Shown: positions 9,641-18,678 of the stretch, piece after piece | Numbering within the stretch: position 1 is the first letter of the stretch | Layout: every line of letters starts with the position of its first letter | Assembly: GCF_004917065.1 (NCBI RefSeq) | Contig: NZ_SSYA01000003.1 | Location: forward strand, 704,318 to 768,317 | Origin: Geomonas ferrireducens | Lineage (GTDB): Bacteria; Desulfobacterota; Desulfuromonadia; Geobacterales; Geobacteraceae | Reading direction: 5' to 3' | Length of the DNA stretch: 64,000 nucleotides | Position numbers and translations under genes: made by a program | The notes under the pieces: generated by a model | What the model saw: the letters and a program-made list of their open reading frames with translations, nothing else | Databases searched by the model: none | Told to the model about the DNA's origin: nothing

Positions 9641-11038
9641 ATGACTTCGAATGCCTTTAATTTATATAGCCAGCTTCCAGTTTGCCTTCAGAATCTCGCG
9701 TGTTCATTGGCTGGTTTGAAAATTAAACGGGACAGATATGACAGGACCTTTCACGACTCGTTGAAAAGTCTTTGTGAATCCGAATGGCTCACCCTTGCTG
9801 AGTTGCAGGCATATCAGGACCGCCAAGTGGCGCGGGTAATTAAACATGCTTATGATACAGTGCCATATTATCGTCGTGTAATGGACGAAAACCGATTGAT
9901 CCCATCGGATATTACCAAGACCGCTGATCTTGTCCAACTTCCCCTCCTATCCAAGGATATGGTCCGTGAATACGGTGACCAGTTGCTTTCCAACTCTGTA
10001 CCCAAAAAGCAGATGGTTGAAGGCCATACGGGAGGTACAACAGGTAAAGCCCTACAACTTTTCGCAGATAAAGGCACGCAACCTCGTCAATGGGCTGTTT
10101 GGTGGCGGCACCGTCGCAGATTCGGATTGGACATAAATGATGATTTCATTGTTTTTGCCGGAAGGAATGTAATTCCTTTAAGCAACATGAATCCGCCCTT
10201 TTGGCGCCGTAACATTCCAATGCACCAGACATATGTGTCAATCCACCACATGACGAAGCAAAATATGCCTGCTCTTTTAGATTATCTCCAAAAGAGGAAA
10301 GTGAAATACTACTCGGGCTATCCTTCTGCTGTCTATCTTGTCGCAAAATATATGTTGGATAATGGCATCACCTTGCCAAATCCTCCTGATGTGACTGTCC
10401 TTGGGGCTGAAACGCTTTTGCCGCACCAGCGCCGGGCAATGAAGGAGGCATTCGGTGGGCGGATCACGGATCAATACGGAGCAAGCGAACAATGCGGAAA
10501 TATAAGCGAGTGTGAACATGGCAACTATCACGTTGATATGGAATTCGGCCACATAGAATTTCTTCCTTTGAAAGAGGATATACCAAACGTAAGAAGGATT
10601 GTTTGCACCGGCTTCTGGAATGACGCCATGCCGTTGATCCGTTACGAAACAGGCGATCTCGCTACTATCTCGTCTGAAAACTTTACTTGCCCGTGTGGTC
10701 GCAAATCGCCCGTGGTTGAGAAAATCGATGGCCGTATAGAGTCCTACATTATTACCCCTGATGGCCGACAGGCTGGACGTTTAGATTTCATTTTCAAAGA
10801 CAGCTGGTTCATAGAAGAAGCGCAGTTCATACAGGAAAATATTTCCTCAGTCAAAGTTAAGGTCGTGCGGAGTCCTGAGTTCAAAGATGAGCATGAAAAG
10901 AAGCTCCTCAGTGACCTCAGAAATTATTTGGGTGACGTAATCCAGTTTGAAATAGAATACGTTGATGCAATTCCCCGTACAGCCAACGGAAAGTTTCGTC
11001 AAATCATTTCCACTGTTTCCAGCAATAGGGCAAATTAA
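9641..11038 (+). CDS. CapK/PaaK-like AMP-binding protein (phenylacetate-CoA ligase family)
   Basis: 465-residue member of the phenylacetate-CoA ligase/CapK branch of adenylate-forming enzymes. The phosphate-binding loop is visible as GHTGGTTGKALQLF (residues ~128-141). Later landmarks are GYPSAVYLVAKYM, TVLGAETLLPHQRR, DQYGASEQCGNISE (the A5-type motif), RYETGDLATI and RTANGKFRQI near the end. Homologues are often found in capsule and O-antigen loci with unknown substrate; an activated acyl or amino-acid decoration of the polysaccharide is possible. It is the last gene of the AT-rich block. Confidence 0.82.
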   Translation: MTSNAFNLYSQLPVCLQNLACSLAGLKIKRDRYDRTFHDSLKSLCESEWLTLAELQAYQDRQVARVIKHAYDTVPYYRRVMDENRLIPSDITKTADLVQLPLLSKDMVREYGDQLLSNSVPKKQMVEGHTGGTTGKALQLFADKGTQPRQWAVWWRHRRRFGLDINDDFIVFAGRNVIPLSNMNPPFWRRNIPMHQTYVSIHHMTKQNMPALLDYLQKRKVKYYSGYPSAVYLVAKYMLDNGITLPNPPDVTVLGAETLLPHQRRAMKEAFGGRITDQYGASEQCGNISECEHGNYHVDMEFGHIEFLPLKEDIPNVRRIVCTGFWNDAMPLIRYETGDLATISSENFTCPCGRKSPVVEKIDGRIESYIITPDGRQAGRLDFIFKDSWFIEEAQFIQENISSVKVKVVRSPEFKDEHEKKLLSDLRNYLGDVIQFEIEYVDAIPRTANGKFRQIISTVSSNRAN

Positions 11039-11051
11039 CAATGAGGTTACT

Positions 11052-13190
11052 TTGAACCAGATCATCCAGAACTTGAAAAGTGGAGAGACTCTTCTTCAAG
11101 AAGTTCCGGCTCCAACTGTGCAACCCGGCTGCCTTCTTATAAAAACCTGTCGAACCCTTGTCTCTTTGGGCACTGAACGGATGCTGGTGGAATTCGGCAA
11201 TGCCAGCCTCATCCAGAAAGCACGCCAGCAGCCGGACAAGGTGAAGATGGTGCTGGACAAGATCCGCAGCGACGGTCTGCTCCCGACGATGGAGGCTGTC
11301 TTCAACAAACTTGGGCAGCCGCTTCCTCTAGGGTACTGCAACGTTGGGCGTGTCATTGCGGTGGGGCAGGGGGTTACAGACTTTCAGGTTGGCGACAGGG
11401 TTGCTTCCAACGGGTCTCACGCCGAAATTGTCTCAGTCCCCAAAAACCTCTGCGCAAAGATACCTGAGAAGGTGACAGATGATGCTGCCGCGTTTACAGT
11501 CATCGGCTCCATTGGGCTTCAAGGCATCCGCCTATTACGGCCTACCTTCGGTGAAACCGTCGCAGTCATCGGGCTAGGTCTTATTGGGCTGCTCTCCGCG
11601 CAGTTGCTGCGCGCCAATGGCTGTCGGGTTGTCGGGTTCGACTTCGACCAGAAAAAGGTGGACGTCGCCAACGCGATGGGCATTATCGCGGTGAACCCTG
11701 CCGGCGGAACCGACCAGGTGAAGTTCGTGTCAGAACTCACCTCTGGCGTCGGTGCTGACGGTGTCCTGATCACCGCCTCCGCTAAGGGGGACGAGATCAT
11801 CTCCCAGGCTGCACGCATGAGCCGGAAGCGTGGACGCATCGTTCTCGTCGGAGTCATTGGGCTCAACCTTTCCCGGGCTGAATTTTACGAGAAGGAACTC
11901 TCCTTCCAAGTCTCCTGTTCCTACGGCCCCGGACGCTACGATGACGACTACGAGCAGAAAGGGCATGACTACCCCATCGGCTTCATTCGGTGGACCGAGA
12001 GGCGGAACTTTGAAGCGATTCTTGCCGCCATAGAATCCGGCCAGTTGCAGGTCGATCCTCTCATCACCGAAAGGGTACCTCTGGCTGATTACAACAGCAT
12101 CTACGACAACATAGGGAAATCCTCTTCCATCGCTTCGTTGCTTCTGTACCCGGAGAAGCTCGATCCGTCCCCCGTTGTGACAGTATCCAACCCCTTGTTT
12201 ACCCAAGGGAAGGGGATAGTCGGCATCATCGGTGCCGGCAACTTCACCAGCGCCACGGTGTTGCCGGCCCTCAAGCCACTAAACCCACAGCTGAAGTACA
12301 TCGTCTCGGCGGGTGGGGTGACTGCCAGGACTCTCGCCGACCGGGCGGGCTTTGCCAACGCGGCCACCGACTATAAGGTGATTCTGGCTGACCCCGAAGT
12401 GGACTTGGTGATGATCACCACACGCCATAACCTTCACGCTCCCATGGTCATCGATGCGTTGAGCGCTGGGAAAAACGTCTTCGTAGAAAAACCTCTGTGC
12501 CTTACCAGTGAGGAGCTTGACCAGATAGTGAATGCCCACTCCGCCGCGGGCAGCATCGGCGGCGGTCGGTCGGTTCTTACCGTCGGCTACAATCGCCGCT
12601 TTGCTCCCTTCACTCAGAAAATCAAATCGCTTGTTGGTCAGGGTGCCGTAAATATCGTTGCCACCATGAACGCAGGCTTTATCCCTGCGAACTCATGGGT
12701 CCACGATCTTCAGGTTGGGGGAGGGCGCATCGTCGGCGAGGCCTGCCACTTCATCGATCTTTGCTCATATATCGCCGGGAGCCGCGTCGTTGCCGTCTGC
12801 ATGAACGCCCTTGGCTCGTCACCTGCCGAGAATACCGATAATGCCAGCATCCTCCTTAAATACGCCAACGGTTCCAATGCCGTCATCAACTACTTTGCCA
12901 ACGGAAGCAAGGCGTACTCAAAGGAGCGGCTCGAGGTGCATTCCCAAGAGCGTTCGCTCATCATGGACAACTGGCGCACCCTGACGGGCTACGGCTTCAA
13001 GGGTTTTACCTCCTCGAAAGGAAAGCAGGCCAAGGGACATGCCGAGCAGTTCAGGCTCCTGTTGGAGCGCCTGCGCTCCGGCGGCGAACCCCTTATCCCG
13101 TTTGAAGAGATCGTCAATACCACCCGAGCCGGATTTGCCGCCATTACCTCCCTCAAGGAGGGACGGTGGGTCGAGGTTTCCGAGGGATGA
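11052..13190 (+). CDS. Two-domain oxidoreductase: zinc-type MDR dehydrogenase fused to Gfo/Idh/MocA
   Basis: The TTG at 11052 is chosen: it has a GAGG Shine-Dalgarno seven bases upstream (11043-11046) and gives the family start NQIIQNLKSGETLLQEVP; in-frame codons further left lie inside the previous gene. The 712-residue protein has an MDR domain first (residues ~1-350; GDRVASNGSHAE, then the NAD(P) loop VIGLGLIGLLSAQLL) and a Gfo/Idh/MocA domain second (residues ~375-710; VGIIGAGNFTSATVLPAL, FVEKPLCLTSEEL with the catalytic-type EKP motif, GEACHFIDLC). Such fusions accompany heparinase-like genes in polysaccharide loci; the sugar oxidised is unknown. High G+C, unlike the genes before it. Confidence 0.88.
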   Translation: MNQIIQNLKSGETLLQEVPAPTVQPGCLLIKTCRTLVSLGTERMLVEFGNASLIQKARQQPDKVKMVLDKIRSDGLLPTMEAVFNKLGQPLPLGYCNVGRVIAVGQGVTDFQVGDRVASNGSHAEIVSVPKNLCAKIPEKVTDDAAAFTVIGSIGLQGIRLLRPTFGETVAVIGLGLIGLLSAQLLRANGCRVVGFDFDQKKVDVANAMGIIAVNPAGGTDQVKFVSELTSGVGADGVLITASAKGDEIISQAARMSRKRGRIVLVGVIGLNLSRAEFYEKELSFQVSCSYGPGRYDDDYEQKGHDYPIGFIRWTERRNFEAILAAIESGQLQVDPLITERVPLADYNSIYDNIGKSSSIASLLLYPEKLDPSPVVTVSNPLFTQGKGIVGIIGAGNFTSATVLPALKPLNPQLKYIVSAGGVTARTLADRAGFANAATDYKVILADPEVDLVMITTRHNLHAPMVIDALSAGKNVFVEKPLCLTSEELDQIVNAHSAAGSIGGGRSVLTVGYNRRFAPFTQKIKSLVGQGAVNIVATMNAGFIPANSWVHDLQVGGGRIVGEACHFIDLCSYIAGSRVVAVCMNALGSSPAENTDNASILLKYANGSNAVINYFANGSKAYSKERLEVHSQERSLIMDNWRTLTGYGFKGFTSSKGKQAKGHAEQFRLLLERLRSGGEPLIPFEEIVNTTRAGFAAITSLKEGRWVEVSEG

Positions 13191-15067
13191 CCTCGAGGTT
13201 TTCTCTCATCCTGAATACCTCTTTCCGACTGGGCTTTCGTTCGATTGCGAGAGTAACGGCCTACCGTCTTGTATGCCGAGCCGGTATTTACCGCTACCTT
13301 TTGCCGCAGCGTGTATGGAACTCCGGCGACGCTTTTTTCGCCCCCGGGTCGTTTGCCCCAACGCCGCTCTCCGAAGCACAGCACCGCACGGTACTGCAGC
13401 ACGCCTCTTCGATGCTTGCGGGGGAACTTCCCTACTACTCCTCTTCGCTAAAGCAGGTCGGCTCTCCGCCTGACTGGTTTTTCGATCCCTTCACCGGCAC
13501 CCGGTCGCTCCCCCATGGACACTGGTCGGACTGCAGCGTGCTGCCTGGTTGCGACATTAAAAACGTATGGGAGGCGTCGCGGTTCGAATGGGCGCCGGTG
13601 CTGGCCCTGGCATGGCGCATCTCGGGGGAGGAAAAATACCTCTCCACACTCAACGCCTGGGTTTCCGACTGGGCGGTGAAAAATCCGTACAACTTCGGAC
13701 CCAACTGGAAGTGCGGACAGGAGGCTGCCATTCGCCTCATCAACCTGCTCCTCACCGCACGTGTTCTGGGCGTACATGATGCCCCTTCTTCTTCGCTGGT
13801 GGAATTTATCAGCCTCCATTGCAGCCGAATCATGCCTACCATCCACTACGCGGTAGGACAGGACAACAACCACGGTACTTCCGAAGCGGCGGCCCTTTTT
13901 ATCGGCGGGGGATGGCTGGTTAAGGTGGCCGGTTCAACTGCGCTGAAAAGACGTGCCGGTCTTTGGCACCAGCAGGGGCGCCGGCGCCTGGAAGAGCGAG
14001 TCTCGAGACTTGTAGCTCCTGACGGGAGCTTTTCACAGTATTCCGTAAACTACCACCGCGTCCTTCTCGACACCCTCAGCCAGGTCGAAATCTGGCGCAG
14101 AGAACTGGACGCACCCTCTTTCAGCTCTTTCTTCTACGCCCTTTGCAAGTCAGCTACCGTATGGCTTGAAGCCATGACGGACGCTTTGACCGGGGATGTA
14201 CCCAACCTGGGTGCCAACGACGGCGCGCGGCTTTACGACCTCTTCTTCGCACCGTACCGGGATTTCCGTCCGTCGGTGGAGCTTGCCTCTCTTCTCTTCC
14301 GGGGACAAAGGGTTTACGGAAAAGGGGAGTGGAACGCTCCTCTTCGTTTGCTTGGGATCGAGCCGGACGCATATCCTTGCAGCAAAGATAGCCCGTACTG
14401 TCATTTCCCGGACGGCGGATACTTGGTGTTGCACTCCGGTGCCTCGCGGGGAGTTATCCGTTACGCAAACTTCGTTTTTCGTCCGGGGCATGCAGACTGT
14501 CTTCACCTCGACCTGTGGCACAAGGGGGTAAACATCCTTCGTGACGGGGGGACCTTCAGCTACAGCGCCGACCCTTCCTGGCACGATTACTTCTCCGGCA
14601 CCCCGGCCCATAACACGGTCCAGTTTGACGGGCGCAACCAGATGCCTCGCCTCGGGCGTTTCCTCTTCGGAGAATGGCTTAAGATGGAAAGCGTCTCTGG
14701 GATAGTTAACGATGGCGCCGCCAAGTCTTGGAGCGGCGCTTACCGCGATTGGAAAGGGGCCCGGCACAGAAGGACGGTTACCGCCCAGGGGAAAGTCTGG
14801 CGTATCCGGGACGAGGTGAGCGGCTTTGAAGAGAAAGCGGTCCTCAGGTGGCGACTTGTTCCGGCAGATTGGACGCTGAGCCGTGGAAATTGCGTAAGCG
14901 AACACGCCCTGGTTTCGGTGACCGCTTCTGCTCCGCTGCGGCGACTGGAACTTACAACCGGCTGGGAATCACTTCACTACCAGGAGAAAACTCCGCTACC
15001 CGTGCTGGAGATCGAACTCGGGCCTGGCACCTGGTCGATCGATACAGAAATAACACTTAAGGACTGA
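13187..15067 (+). CDS. Heparinase II/III-like protein
   Basis: 626 residues from ATG 13187, which overlaps the previous stop as ATGA; a GTG at 13166 is the alternative. The N-terminal ~300 residues look like the alpha/alpha toroid of polysaccharide lyases (GQDNNHGTSEAAALFIGG contains the Asn-His-x-x-x-Glu pattern), and the C-terminal half is the beta-sandwich heparinase II/III domain with HADCLHLDLWHKG, DGGTFSYSADP and AHNTVQFDGRNQMPR. No signal peptide is evident, which is common for copies inside EPS operons. A uronic-acid polysaccharide lyase or modifying role is inferred; it forms a coupled unit with the two-domain oxidoreductase. Confidence 0.85.
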   Translation: MTSRFSLILNTSFRLGFRSIARVTAYRLVCRAGIYRYLLPQRVWNSGDAFFAPGSFAPTPLSEAQHRTVLQHASSMLAGELPYYSSSLKQVGSPPDWFFDPFTGTRSLPHGHWSDCSVLPGCDIKNVWEASRFEWAPVLALAWRISGEEKYLSTLNAWVSDWAVKNPYNFGPNWKCGQEAAIRLINLLLTARVLGVHDAPSSSLVEFISLHCSRIMPTIHYAVGQDNNHGTSEAAALFIGGGWLVKVAGSTALKRRAGLWHQQGRRRLEERVSRLVAPDGSFSQYSVNYHRVLLDTLSQVEIWRRELDAPSFSSFFYALCKSATVWLEAMTDALTGDVPNLGANDGARLYDLFFAPYRDFRPSVELASLLFRGQRVYGKGEWNAPLRLLGIEPDAYPCSKDSPYCHFPDGGYLVLHSGASRGVIRYANFVFRPGHADCLHLDLWHKGVNILRDGGTFSYSADPSWHDYFSGTPAHNTVQFDGRNQMPRLGRFLFGEWLKMESVSGIVNDGAAKSWSGAYRDWKGARHRRTVTAQGKVWRIRDEVSGFEEKAVLRWRLVPADWTLSRGNCVSEHALVSVTASAPLRRLELTTGWESLHYQEKTPLPVLEIELGPGTWSIDTEITLKD

Positions 15068-15068
15068 C

Positions 15069-16301
15069 ATGCACGTACTGTATTTCCACCAGCATTTCTC
15101 GACGCCTCACGGCTCAACCGGGACTAGGTCGTATGAGATGGCGCAGCGACTGCTCCGCCAAGGCCACAAGGTAACCATGGTTTGTGGAAGCGGACAGATG
15201 GCGAAAAGCGGTCTTGCAGGCGAACCGGTAAGGGGAGCGCGTCGCGGCAACGTCGACGGCATAGACGTCATCGAACTCTGCCTTCCCTATTCGAACTACG
15301 ATGGCTTTCTGAAAAGGGCGCTGACCTTCCTCCGATACGCTTGGCGCAGTTCGCAGTTTGCGCTGCAACTCGATTACGATCTCCTCTTTGCAACGTCGAC
15401 TCCGCTTACGGCGGGAATCCCGGGCATCTTGATGAAGCCCTTCCGCCGTAAACCGTTTGTCTTTGAAGTACGCGACCTTTGGCCTGAACTTCCGCGTGAG
15501 ATGGGGGTGATAACAAACCCGTTCATCCTTAAGGCCATGGACCTGTTGGAATGGCTCTCCTATCGTTCGGCTGATGCCTGCATCGGATTGTCCCCGGGTA
15601 TCGTGCGCGGGATAACGAGACGCGGCGTAGCCCAAGAGAAAGTTGCCATGGTTCCGAATGGTTGTGACTTGGCGCTTTTTCACCCGGCCATGAAGGAGGC
15701 AATAGACATCCCTGGGATCGACAAGGCGGACTTCGTTTCCGTTTTCTGTGGCGCCCATGGCATCGCCAATGGCCTCGATGCGGTCCTGGACGCCGCAAAG
15801 GTCCTGAAAAACCGCGGCATAAAAGACATAAAACTGCTCTTTATCGGCGATGGAAAGCTCAAGCCGTCTTTGGCGCAGCGCGCAGAAGCGGAAGGGCTCG
15901 ACAACTGCGTCTTCTGTAACCCGGTTCCAAAGCATGAACTCTCGAAATTGACCGCCTCGGCCGACGTAGGGCTGATGATACTGGCCAACGTTCCCGCATT
16001 CTATTACGGGACCTCCCCCAATAAATTCTTCGACTACATCGCATCCGGCATTCCGGTGCTGAACAACTACCCTGGGTGGCTTGCCGACATCATAACCAAC
16101 GACGACTGCGGCATTGCTGTCCCGCCCGAAGATCCCGAAGCCTTTGCCGATGCACTAGTTGAGTTGAGAGATGACCCGCGACGCAGAACGCTGATGGGGA
16201 AAAAGGCAAGGCTGCTCGCGGAGAGGGAGTTCAGCCGTGATGACCTTGCCGGTGACTTCGTGGCCTTCTTGGAAGAATGCGGGAGCAAGTACAAACGATG
16301 A
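15069..16301 (+). CDS. Glycosyltransferase family 4 protein (WbuB/WcaI-like)
   Basis: 410 residues opening MHVLYFHQHFSTPHGSTGTR, the typical start of WbuB/WcaI-type GT4 enzymes. Other landmarks: FEVRDLWPELPREMG (strongly conserved in this subgroup), MVPNGCDLALFHP at the hinge, VFCGAHGIANGLDAVLDA, and YGTSPNKFFDYIASGIPVL with donor-binding residues. WbuB relatives add N-acetyl-L-fucosamine to a lipid-linked sugar, but specificity here is not proven. One base separates it from the heparinase gene and it overlaps the phosphoglycosyl transferase start, so it probably acts early on the lipid-linked first sugar. Confidence 0.87.
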   Translation: MHVLYFHQHFSTPHGSTGTRSYEMAQRLLRQGHKVTMVCGSGQMAKSGLAGEPVRGARRGNVDGIDVIELCLPYSNYDGFLKRALTFLRYAWRSSQFALQLDYDLLFATSTPLTAGIPGILMKPFRRKPFVFEVRDLWPELPREMGVITNPFILKAMDLLEWLSYRSADACIGLSPGIVRGITRRGVAQEKVAMVPNGCDLALFHPAMKEAIDIPGIDKADFVSVFCGAHGIANGLDAVLDAAKVLKNRGIKDIKLLFIGDGKLKPSLAQRAEAEGLDNCVFCNPVPKHELSKLTASADVGLMILANVPAFYYGTSPNKFFDYIASGIPVLNNYPGWLADIITNDDCGIAVPPEDPEAFADALVELRDDPRRRTLMGKKARLLAEREFSRDDLAGDFVAFLEECGSKYKR

Positions 16302-16903
16302 AGCGACTTATGGATTTCATCGCTAGTGCGCTCGCGCTCATCCTGTTTTCCCCGCTACTTGTGCTCCTTGCGCTTGTGGTGCGCATCAAGTTAGGAGGGC
16401 CGGTGCTCTTTCGCCAGCAAAGACCGGGAAAAAACGGCCGCCCCTTTGTCATGCTCAAGTTTCGCACCATGACAAACGCAAAGGATGCCTCAGGCGACCT
16501 GCTCCCTGATCATCTGCGGCTGACCAGATTCGGACGTTTCTTGCGCAGTAGTAGCCTCGACGAATTACCCGAACTGATCAACGTCCTCAAGGGAGAGATG
16601 AGTCTCGTGGGGCCGCGTCCGCTGCTGATGGAATATATGCCCTTGTACTCGGCGGAACAGGCGCGGCGCCACGAGGTCAAGCCGGGTGTAACGGGATGGG
16701 CCCAGGTCAATGGTCGCAACGCGATAAGCTGGGAGGACAAGTTCAAACTCGATGTCTGGTACGTCGACAATCGTTCCATCAGGCTCGACTTAAAGATCAT
16801 CCTCTCCACAGTCGCGAAGGTATTCAAACGCGAGGGGATATCGCAGGAGGGGCAAGCGACAATGGAGAAATTCGCAGGAAGTGAACGGAGAGACCAAAAG
16901 TGA
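16298..16903 (+). CDS. Initiating phosphoglycosyl transferase (bacterial sugar transferase, PglC-like)
   Basis: 201 residues from ATG 16298 (ATGA overlap with the previous stop; an in-frame ATG at 16277 is less likely). One N-terminal hydrophobic re-entrant helix (residues ~6-30) precedes the catalytic domain with RQQRPGKNGRPFVMLKFRTM, LRLTRFGRFLRSSSLDELPE (the catalytic Asp-Glu pair), LKGEMSLVGPRPLL and KPGVTGWAQVNGR. Its short form, without the WcaJ/WbaP N-terminal membrane domain, matches PglC, which transfers a phospho-diNAcBac to undecaprenyl phosphate. Neighbours encoding PglD-like and PglE-like enzymes support that substrate. Confidence 0.9.
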   Translation: MKRLMDFIASALALILFSPLLVLLALVVRIKLGGPVLFRQQRPGKNGRPFVMLKFRTMTNAKDASGDLLPDHLRLTRFGRFLRSSSLDELPELINVLKGEMSLVGPRPLLMEYMPLYSAEQARRHEVKPGVTGWAQVNGRNAISWEDKFKLDVWYVDNRSIRLDLKIILSTVAKVFKREGISQEGQATMEKFAGSERRDQK

Positions 16904-17538
16904 AACCTGCAAAGGACCAGATCTTCGTGTTCGGTGCGAGCGGCCATGCCAAAGTCGTGATCGACATCATAGAGAAAGAGGGGCTTTTCGAAATCGCTTT
17001 TCTGGTCGACGATGACCCTTCACTTATGGGAAGTTCAGTCTTCGGTTATCCCGTTATCGGAGGGAAACAGGAGCTGGGTGCCAGCGGGATCGTCATGGGG
17101 GTCGTGGCCATCGGAAGCAACCGCGCGCGTCGTAGCGTCGCTGCCTGGCTGGCTGAAAACGGCTACCATTTGGTTACGGTGCAGCACCCTTCCGCACAGG
17201 TCGGCCGAGGAGTTACCCTTGGCAACAACTGCGTTGTTATGGCTGGTGCAGTCGTGAACTCCGACTGCAAAATCGGTAACGATGTGATCATCAATACGAA
17301 GGCTAGCATCGACCACGACTGCCACATTGGCGACGGTGTCCACTTGGCCCCCGGAACAACTCTATGCGGCACGGTTGAGGTCGGCGCTGGCACATTTATC
17401 TGTGCTGGAGCCACCGTAGTTCCGAACCTTAAAATAGGTTCCGAGGTCGTGGTCGGCGCGGGAGCAACCGTTGTAACCGACGTGCCAGACAGGGTGCTGG
17501 TGGTGGGGACTCCCGCTCGGATAGCCAAGTCAATATAG
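16900..17538 (+). CDS. PglD/NeuD-like sugar N-acetyltransferase
   Basis: 212 residues with a GTG start overlapping the previous stop (GTGA). It has the PglD two-part layout: an N-terminal Rossmann-like region (FVFGASGHAKVVIDIIEKEG, residues ~5-80) that binds the UDP-sugar, and a C-terminal beta-helix (GVTLGNNCVVMAGAVVNSDC through VVGAGATVVTDVPD). The catalytic-type His is in SIDHDCHIGDG. In the bacillosamine pathway PglD acetylates the 4-amino group of UDP-4-amino-sugar. With PglC-, PglE- and PglF-like genes nearby this is the most economical role; NeuD-type sialic-acid acetylation is the alternative, but no sialic-acid synthase is present. Confidence 0.88.
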   Translation: MKPAKDQIFVFGASGHAKVVIDIIEKEGLFEIAFLVDDDPSLMGSSVFGYPVIGGKQELGASGIVMGVVAIGSNRARRSVAAWLAENGYHLVTVQHPSAQVGRGVTLGNNCVVMAGAVVNSDCKIGNDVIINTKASIDHDCHIGDGVHLAPGTTLCGTVEVGAGTFICAGATVVPNLKIGSEVVVGAGATVVTDVPDRVLVVGTPARIAKSI

Positions 17539-17548
17539 GGAGAGGAAA

Positions 17549-18643
17549 ATGGAACCAATTCTGATAGATATCATAGCCGGTGCCCGCCCTAATTTCATGA
17601 AAATAGCGCCTATCATAAAGGCCATCCAGGAGAGACAGGGGAGGGGGAGCCGTCTTCGCTACCGTTTGGTTCACACTGGCCAGCATTACGATGCCAGGAT
17701 GTCGGGCGACTTCTTCGCTCAACTCGGCATCCCCGTGCCGGACGTGAACCTTGAGGTCGGATCAGGGACCCAGGCCGAGCAGACGGCGACCATCATGACC
17801 CGTTACGAAAAGCTTTTGATGGAGAAACGAAGCGACCTCTGTCTTGTCGTTGGCGACGTGACCTCCACCATGGCGTGTTCCATAGCGGCGCAGAAACTAT
17901 GCGTCAAGGTCGCTCACGTCGAGGCGGGTATACGCTCCGGCGACTGGAGCATGCCGGAAGAGATCAACCGGATGGTCACCGACGCCATCACCAATTACTT
18001 CTTCACGACCAGTGAAGTGGCGAACGCAAATCTTCGGCGCAGCGGCGTATCAGACGAGAAGATTCACTTCGTCGGCAACACTATGATTGACACTCTGCTC
18101 GCGAACATGGGACGGTTGCGCCCGCCCATGTTTTGGGAGGAACTTGCCCTGGAGTCGGGAGAATATTTCGTCCTTACCCTGCACCGTCCGGCAAACGTGG
18201 ACGATCTCGATCAGTTGACCGGGATGCTGACCGCGGTAGCGGGCGGATGCCGAAACTTGCCCGTCGTATTTCCGATTCACCCTCGGACCTCCAAGAATCT
18301 GGGCACCTCACCCATACCAGACAACATAAAACTGGTGGAACCGCAGCCGTACCTCGAGTTCAACTACCTCGTAAAGCACGCCAAAGCGGTCATCACCGAC
18401 TCAGGCGGCATCACCGAAGAGACAACCGTGATGGGGGTTCCTTGCATGACTCTGCGGGACTCCACCGAACGTCCGGAAACCGTCACTATGGGAACCAACG
18501 TGCTTTTGGGGACAGACCCGACGAACCTCAAGCCGGCGCTAGACTTGCTATTTTCAGGGAGATGGAAAAAGGGGGATATTCCTCCGCTATGGGACGGTAA
18601 GACCGGGCAACGTATAGCTGAAATACTTGAGGCTACCCTTTAA
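17549..18643 (+). CDS. wecB: UDP-N-acetylglucosamine 2-epimerase (non-hydrolysing)
   Basis: 364 residues, full length for the WecB family. Characteristic motifs: IAGARPNFMKIAPIIKAI at the N-terminus, VHTGQHYDARMSGDFF, VGDVTSTMACSIAA, HVEAGIRSGDWSMPEEINR with the catalytic acidic residues, and TDSGGITEETTVMGVPC with the UDP-binding Glu. It interconverts UDP-GlcNAc and UDP-ManNAc in the cytoplasm, supplying ManNAc or a ManNAc-derived residue for the repeat unit. No UDP-ManNAc dehydrogenase (wecC) is in the window. Good RBS (gggagagg) upstream of the ATG at 17549. Confidence 0.93.
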   Translation: MEPILIDIIAGARPNFMKIAPIIKAIQERQGRGSRLRYRLVHTGQHYDARMSGDFFAQLGIPVPDVNLEVGSGTQAEQTATIMTRYEKLLMEKRSDLCLVVGDVTSTMACSIAAQKLCVKVAHVEAGIRSGDWSMPEEINRMVTDAITNYFFTTSEVANANLRRSGVSDEKIHFVGNTMIDTLLANMGRLRPPMFWEELALESGEYFVLTLHRPANVDDLDQLTGMLTAVAGGCRNLPVVFPIHPRTSKNLGTSPIPDNIKLVEPQPYLEFNYLVKHAKAVITDSGGITEETTVMGVPCMTLRDSTERPETVTMGTNVLLGTDPTNLKPALDLLFSGRWKKGDIPPLWDGKTGQRIAEILEATL

Positions 18644-18678
18644 GGGGCATCCATCGCGTAAGAAAGAAAGGGACTAAG

